The position numbers and the translations under genes are program-made. From Gorsachius magnificus (taxonomy: Eukaryota > Chordata > Aves > Pelecaniformes > Ardeidae), in the NCBI GenBank assembly GCA_034008185.1, contig CM067082.1, positions 54,147,586 to 54,211,585 on the forward strand: 64,000 nt of DNA, given 5' to 3'. The notes beneath the pieces are model-generated. The model was not told the origin of the DNA. It did not search any database and was given only the letters and a program-made list of their open reading frames with translations. Shown here one piece after another: positions 58,301 to 64,000 of the stretch (position 1 is the first letter of the stretch; each line of letters begins with the position of its first letter).

Positions 58301-61300
58301 TGTTCTTCACATACAAGAGTGTGTGTATTGCAGATACTGATTATAGGCAGAGCTGATTTTTTTTTTTTTTGTTAGAAATGGAAAGCTGTGGTGATTAAGT
58401 GTAAAAATCATATGTGTACATGAACCCTTTTTATCTACCCTTTAGGGCCTAATATTAAAATATCATTTGTCTGAAAAAACCCCAACCAAACCCCACTGTT
58501 GGAATGACTGCACTTCAGTAATTTCAGTTTGGCCAGAGGGTTTATTTCCTGAAATGTTAAGCTGAAATTCAGGAAATTATTACACTTCATTGTTTAACTT
58601 TTTATAGGTATTTGGGCTCAATAGCGCATTTCCTCACTGAAAAGTTAGTGAATGCTTTGGCTGATTGAGGTGTCAAGGATAAATGTGAGTTGAAGTGTGG
58701 CTGCTTAAGAGATAGGAAGAGAGGGAGTAGAAAGAAAAAGCAGAAGGGCTCTTTGAAGTATGTTCCCTTTGAAGTAGGGGGGGCTCCTGATTTATTTTTC
58801 TTAAAACTGTGACTAGCAAAGGAGGGAGGAACTTTGTTATTAGTGGGTCATTGGACTGAAAGATACTTACACAAAAATATTAGTGGTTGTGCCCACTAAA
58901 AATAACTTGTATGTTTTGAAATTCAATATTGCTTCATAAATAACTGACCCCTCCCCACTTCTTTTGTTGTGAATTTCCTTTCCAACTTTCTTATGAATGG
59001 CTTAGTAACTTAGCATTATTAGCAATTCATAACTAATAGTGTTTGATTCTAAGTGAAAAATGTATTGCCCTTCTGGCTAGGTCCTACACAGGCTTTAGGG
59101 TTGTGGCTTTTCTTGGACAGCCGCTGGTTAACGTGGCCACTCCAGGGTAGGATGTTGTTATACCAGCTGGTTGTTTTGCTCTTGTACTGTCGAGTATGTT
59201 GGGACACCTGGCTGTACCATAGGTTCTCCCAGTTTATGGCCCAGAATTTTTGGGCAAAGTCGCTTTCACTGGTAAGGTTTTAATTTTAAAGTTTGACGTG
59301 AACTGAAGCGGCTGAAGCAGGGGGGTGTTTTCTGGCTTTCCATCTTTGCGACAGAAGTGGCAAATGGGACTTCCCTATGTGAGGTAGTAAATCAAACAGA
59401 AAAAAAATTAGATTGGGAAGAACCTGTGGAGGTCATTTAATCCCCCCATAACTCCCAGCTAACAGCACAGCCAGCTTCAAAGTTAGATGAGGCTGCTCAG
59501 GGACTTGAAGAAAGGATATTTTATCAGATCCCCTGATTCAAGTACCAGCCCCCATTAATTCTGCTCATGTGAGTAAAGGTATTTGTGTGCTCAGTTGTGT
59601 ACCAAGTCCGGTCACCTGTCCTTAGCTTGTGGCGAGTGGATTTCATGATTCAGTGTGAGCTTCTCATCTTAACACTAAGGATAAATGTATAATAACCAAA
59701 CCCATTATTTCACTAGGTTCCACATACTTAGAAAACAGTCAAGAAAACGATGAATGGATTAATAGCTAAATTAGGAAGCCTCTCCAAATCTCTCATTGAG
59801 CAGTATTTTCCAATTTCTTGTTATTTAATACTTTCGAATGACTGTAAGTCCACTGCCAAACTAATCACGGCTTTAATCATTGCCAAGAGGAAGATTTAAG
59901 GCAAAAGATTGAAATAACTTTAGAGACTTAGTGCTAGTTTTCTGCAATCATAAGTATCAGGATAGATGACTATACTTATGAATAACACATGGCTTTTTCA
60001 TAAGGAGCGTTCAGTGTTTATTAATAAAATAGTATTGAGTAAACATGGAAAGTTTATTGCTGAAAAGCAGCGTATCAGACTTCAAATTAAATGGCTTAAT
60101 CGATTACCATTTTCTGGCAACACCAGAACGGCCTGGGTGGAGCACATCAGCCCCAGTCTAGGAACGTGTGGGAAATCCACGTGTAGTTTTCAACCCTTCA
60201 ACAGTCCCAATGCAGTTTTCTCTTGAGACTGTTCAGTTGCTGGAAATTAAGCATACAGGCTAGTGTCAGAGTGCTCAGCACCAGGCAGGATCAAACCTAA
60301 GATAAACAAGTCAGCACAGATCAGAGCCCATGTTTGCCACTGGCTTCTAGCAGTGCATATCTCATAAGAAAAACTTTCAGGATGCACAAAAACTTGAAGG
60401 GAAAGTGAGGGCTGTTTAATGTTTCCCCTCCAAATATCTAGAAAGGTCTTTAGGATTTTTTTTTTCCCCCTACATAATGTATTTTGTATGAAGCAGAATT
60501 CCTTTGTACAGGCTCCAGCTAGCTGACTGCATAGGGAGGTTAGCCTAAGGGGTTGTGCATTGAAAACAGTGAGGAAACGTAAAAAACTTCAGAACGTACT
60601 TCAGTTTCCTGGAGTGCTTGTTTGAAAATCTTTGAGCGCCTGCTGGGTGTGGTAAACTTTCCTGGCTGTCTCCCTGAGCTTGAAATTGTGCATCTCTGCC
60701 TCCACGCACTGAATGCAACAGAGTCTGTCTTTTCTGTGAACCAGACAGGGAATTTTCATTTCACACATCATTCAAGGTTGTTGCATTAGTTCAAAAAAAG
60801 TCACAAACTGCTCTTCAGTTCACATTAATGTAAGTAATTAGAGTTTTTATGCTTTTGTGATTTGAGGAATGTGTGACGTGGTGGTCTGGGGCCTCTTCTG
60901 GTTAAGCACCAAGCTGTTGCCAAAACAACAAATTGTTAATTTTAGGGAGCTGCTGACCTGGAGCTGCTGACCTGTTTAAGACCTGTTTTGTCACAAATCA
61001 CTCAAATAACTAAGGAACATTCTGCACCGTTAGCAAGCGGGCAGTGCCAGTTTTACACACTGCAGATCATTACTCCCATCTGACTTCTTTTTTTGCATTC
61101 ACATCTCACCTTTCCTCTTCCCTCTGGTTCACTTTTGACCTGGTGTCTTGAAAAGTACCAGCTCTCAAAACAGCTCTGTATTTTATTCTGAAATTTGGGG
61201 TCCCAGCTAATCCCACAGGTTAGCTCTTGCATTCATGAAAGTATTGGTTATCTGTTCTATCTGTGTATGTTTTCAAATACCTGTCAGCACTAGCTCTTTC

Positions 61301-64000
61301 TTGGAATGATCCTAGAAACAAGCTTATTTCATGGGCAGAGAAGCAGAAGAGATACTACTGGAGCTGAGTTTCTCAGGCAGCTTTATCAGGAGCAGTGCTC
61401 TGCATCCTCACTTGACCTTTCCGCTGGTGCAAGGTGAGAAACTTGGTCCCTGCTGCTGGAAGAGGCAGGTGAGGATCTTGTTAACACATAACATGTTGCA
61501 AAGTCACTCCTATTCCATCACTGTTAAGACTACCTCTCAGCGCTGCTCTACAAAATTTTTCTGAAATCCTTTTGAAAGGACTATGTTTTCAGGGTTCTCC
61601 TATCCCATTTTATTTAGTGGGTTTTTAGCAGCTTACTGTTGGTCTGTCAGCATGTGGTTGGCTGGCACAGGTTTATCTTCAGAAAAAAATGGAAGCAACA
61701 TGTAAGATAATTCAAGACTCTAAATCCCAAGAACGAAACTCTGCTTTCAGCCTTGCCACAGACTGTCCATGGCTTTAAGTTACTTAAATGCAGCCTGTGT
61801 CCTGGTTTCTCTGCTCATAGGAAGAGGATGCCTACCTAACTTTCAGGAGTGGTAATTCATGAGCATTAAGAGTATTAAAATTTTAAACCTGAAACTTATT
61901 TTTTTTTTGCATTTCCTATTGAACTTCAGTGGTCAGCTTTTTAAAAAATAAAATCCTTGGCAGCTGGGTGCTGGGGTGTGTGTTGGAGAGAGATACACAC
62001 AACAACCTAGAAATAACTAGCATGAGACAGGGGGGCACGTTTCAGAGTATGCAGTCCCTTCGTTGTTTCTTCCCGAGAAGAAACATGTCTCTCCTGAGAG
62101 AGAAAACTGTGTTTTGAATCTCATTTTTTTTTGATAGAATAAGTCTAACTGAGATGAGTGGCATCAAAATTCACTGTATAAGTAATGAACAATGGCACTT
62201 CGGGAGATTTTTAATGGAGCTACAAGTGAAACCCTGTGGTGGTGTCTGAGAAGAGTTGAGCATTTTTGTCTTCTACCAGTTCCTGTAACCTTCTGTCCCT
62301 TTCATTGAAAAAAACCCCAACAAACCAAACCAAAAAAACCCCTCTGCAGTAAAATTCAGCCAGATTCTCTTGGATGTATTGATCTAATGTTCAGCATTGA
62401 AGAGAACCATGTGAGAGAGACCAGGCTGTAGCAAGCTGATTTGAGCATCATGATTCTCTGCTCCTTCCCTGGCACCAAGAGATGAGGGGACATTGTTCTT
62501 TAGGGGTAGAGGAAATCAAATTTTCTCGCTCTGTCCTAAGAGCTGATATGCTGGGAATGTAGCAGGAGGGAGGAATTCAAGTCACCTGTGCACAGGGTCT
62601 CTGCCCCCTCGCAATTCCCTCCAGACTGAAGGCGATCTCTGCTCCCATTGTGCTTCCCAGGTGGTATGAAGGCACAGAACAAGCAATTAACACCGGAAAA
62701 AGTGCTTGGTCTCCAATGCTCATTCCTATTTTATGGCACATTTAGTAAAATTACAGTTTCGTAGTCTGATATTAAAGCCCTCTTTGCAGTGACCTGAATG
62801 GGTGATTTTTTGGTTGCATACACAAGAGGCAGTCGCATTCCTGCGGATGCATAGTGCTTTGCCTTGTTCTCTTGCTTTCCTTCAGTTTCAGTCCCTGTTA
62901 ATGCTCTCAGCCAGTAGCAGTTCCATTCAGGATTTAGCTCAAAAAAGATCTGGTGCAAATGTTGGCCATGCTACACATTAGTGCAAATTTCATTGAAAGC
63001 ACCCTTATGTGCCTGTGCGAGCCCAGAGAAGCTGAGCCTCCTTAGAAATATGCGCTAGTGGAGGTCATCATAACTTTATGTATTCCACAGGGGTGCCTCA
63101 AAATTGTGCTTTTCCCAGCACAAACAATTTTGAAACGCTCTCTGCTTGCTTTTGATCTTGTATATTAGGGCCTGATTATTATGTTATATAAAGACCTGAC
63201 CACGGCCTTGTGGGAACTTCAGTCAGGAGGGCTGTGAGTGGGCCAGGCATTGGGCTAGTGGGTAAGAAAAAGTAATTCCCGTGACCCCAATGCCTGCAAA
63301 CACATGTGCTGACCTTCTTTATATAAATTTTGGAAAGCAAAACTGCAAGCTGAAGGGAGAGTAGCAGTGGAAAGATGAGACGTTCTTAAGTCCATCTGTA
63401 AGAAGCAGCTTAGTGTCTCTAATGCCAGATCAAAATCAGAAACTATCCTGGGGTTCACTAGGATTCTTTTAAAATAGATTTTTGCTGCAACGTATAATTG
63501 GGATTTATTACTGACTCCACGTCTTGCTTTCTCTGAACACCTAGACTTCTGTAGGCTAATCCATTACTGTCAAAACATCTTTTCACTGCTTGCCATAAAT
63601 GCCTTAGGATAAAGTCTTAGTGAAGACATAGTTTTCTCCAGTTAAGCTCATCTGTGCGCTGGAACACAAGCTGGCTGCCAGAGGTGGGATTCGACTCACC
63701 CTAACTTCACTTGTTTGCCATACAGAGGGATGAACGTGAGCATGGGAGCTTAGATGCCTGCAGTAGCGGTGACTCAAATGCAAGTCGGTGGTGTGCTGCG
63801 TTCTCATTCTCCATTCTTTTTACGTAATTGGATGTAAATAGCTTTAGGATGAGATGCAGCCCTGTCGACTCTACTGGCTGTATCGACTGTATTTTTGTTG
63901 GCTGTAATGGAAATACAGACAGCTAACACCCATCCATACCTACACAGTAGGCACATGAAATTCAAGTGTGCTGAAACTCATCGTTACAGGCACTCACTGA
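55223..64000 (+). CDS. EMILIN2: EMILIN2, first two coding exons (gene continues past window)
   Basis: Elastin microfibril interfacer 2, a secreted extracellular-matrix glycoprotein of the EMI/C1q family. Coding exons at 55223-55347 and 55541-55663 join in frame. They give a signal peptide (Leu/Ala core [16 protein letters not shown]), a short linker ([12 protein letters not shown]) and the first part of the EMI domain, with Cys residues in [25 protein letters not shown] and PCQP. Family knowledge predicts the rest of EMI, a long coiled coil and a C-terminal gC1q domain, all downstream of the window. The start at 55223 was chosen because it places a standard signal peptide at the N terminus and has G at +4. 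An in-frame ATG at 54992 would add 77 Gly/Pro/Arg-rich residues in front. Its position after SMCHD1 on the same strand matches human 18p11.32. Confidence 0.92.
55541..55663 (+). CDS. EMILIN2: EMILIN2 exon 2 (EMI domain start)
   Basis: Acceptor cccgccag|GAAC, preceded by a 13-base C tract, and donor CCGGT|gtaagt. It encodes [20 protein letters not shown], then [13 protein letters not shown] and PCQPTP, the hallmark N-terminal half of an EMI domain. It ends in phase 2 within a Val codon. Confidence 0.93.
57190..57262 (+). repeat. CR1 LINE 3' end fragment
   Basis: cttgagcagggggccggact followed by ggatgacctcc and a tail ctgtggttctgtga match the conserved CR1 3' end in sense orientation. It is short and diverged. 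Confidence 0.8.
59411..59507 (-). repeat. Diverged CR1 LINE fragment
   Basis: gattgggaagaacctgtgga, ggtcatttaatcccccc and caaagttagatgaggctgct read as the reverse complement of the CR1 3' region. It is heavily diverged and the ends are approximate. Confidence 0.6.

Larger units (their letters stand above)
55664..64000. other. EMILIN2 intron 2 (continues past window)
   Basis: At least 8.3 kb. The first 500 bp belong to the CpG island, including a C-run near 55750-55766. The next EMI-domain exon was searched for by eye and not found. CR1 remnants lie at 57190-57262 and 59411-59507. A tandem duplication of gagctgctgacctg lies at about 60948-60974. Confidence 0.65.

Noticed and set aside
56000..64000. 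Third EMILIN2 exon
   Set aside because: A continuation of the EMI domain in the required phase was searched for by eye and not found. It is probably beyond the window.

Overview
This is bird nuclear DNA. The evidence is spliced vertebrate genes, CR1 LINE fragments with the avian 3' end, and avian LTR families with the typical start TGTCCTGGTTTC. No bacterial genes, CRISPR arrays or RNA genes were recognised. Two protein genes lie head to tail on the + strand. The first 26 kb holds the last 17 coding exons of SMCHD1. From about 54.5 kb a CpG island and the first two coding exons of EMILIN2 appear. The order SMCHD1 then EMILIN2 on one strand matches human 18p11.32.

SMCHD1 (1004-25649, cut at the left edge): all 17 exons have consistent splice sites and phases and join into one frame of 695 residues plus stop. 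They encode the end of the region between ATPase and hinge, a coiled coil, the SMC-type hinge, a second coiled coil and a basic, Gln-rich tail. The N-terminal ATPase lies outside the window. A poly(A) signal follows at 25918. The introns hold two antisense LTR copies (4103-4639 and about 9467-10256), a CR1 tail (3271-3350) and homopolymer tracts.

Intergenic region (about 25.95-55.2 kb): a decayed 1.35 kb CR1 LINE lies at 28.7-30.1 kb next to a GC-rich patch. A nearly complete endogenous retrovirus lies at 36761-43496. It has two LTRs, a perfect 5-bp target duplication (TCTTG), a primer binding site matching tRNA-Lys, gag-like frames and a single-frame protease-RT-RNase H-integrase region interrupted by three stop codons. 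There is no env. Its pol looks class III (ERV-L-like). Where Gag should begin, it carries an unusual frame with several membrane segments and a Pro/Thr/Ala repeat. The remaining intergenic sequence shows no convincing gene, apart from one weak coding-like segment on the minus strand near 50.1 kb.

EMILIN2 (55223 to beyond the window): exon 1 encodes a signal peptide, and exon 2 encodes the start of the Cys-rich EMI domain. Intron 2 fills the rest of the window. The two genes have no known shared pathway: one encodes a nuclear chromatin protein, the other a secreted matrix glycoprotein.
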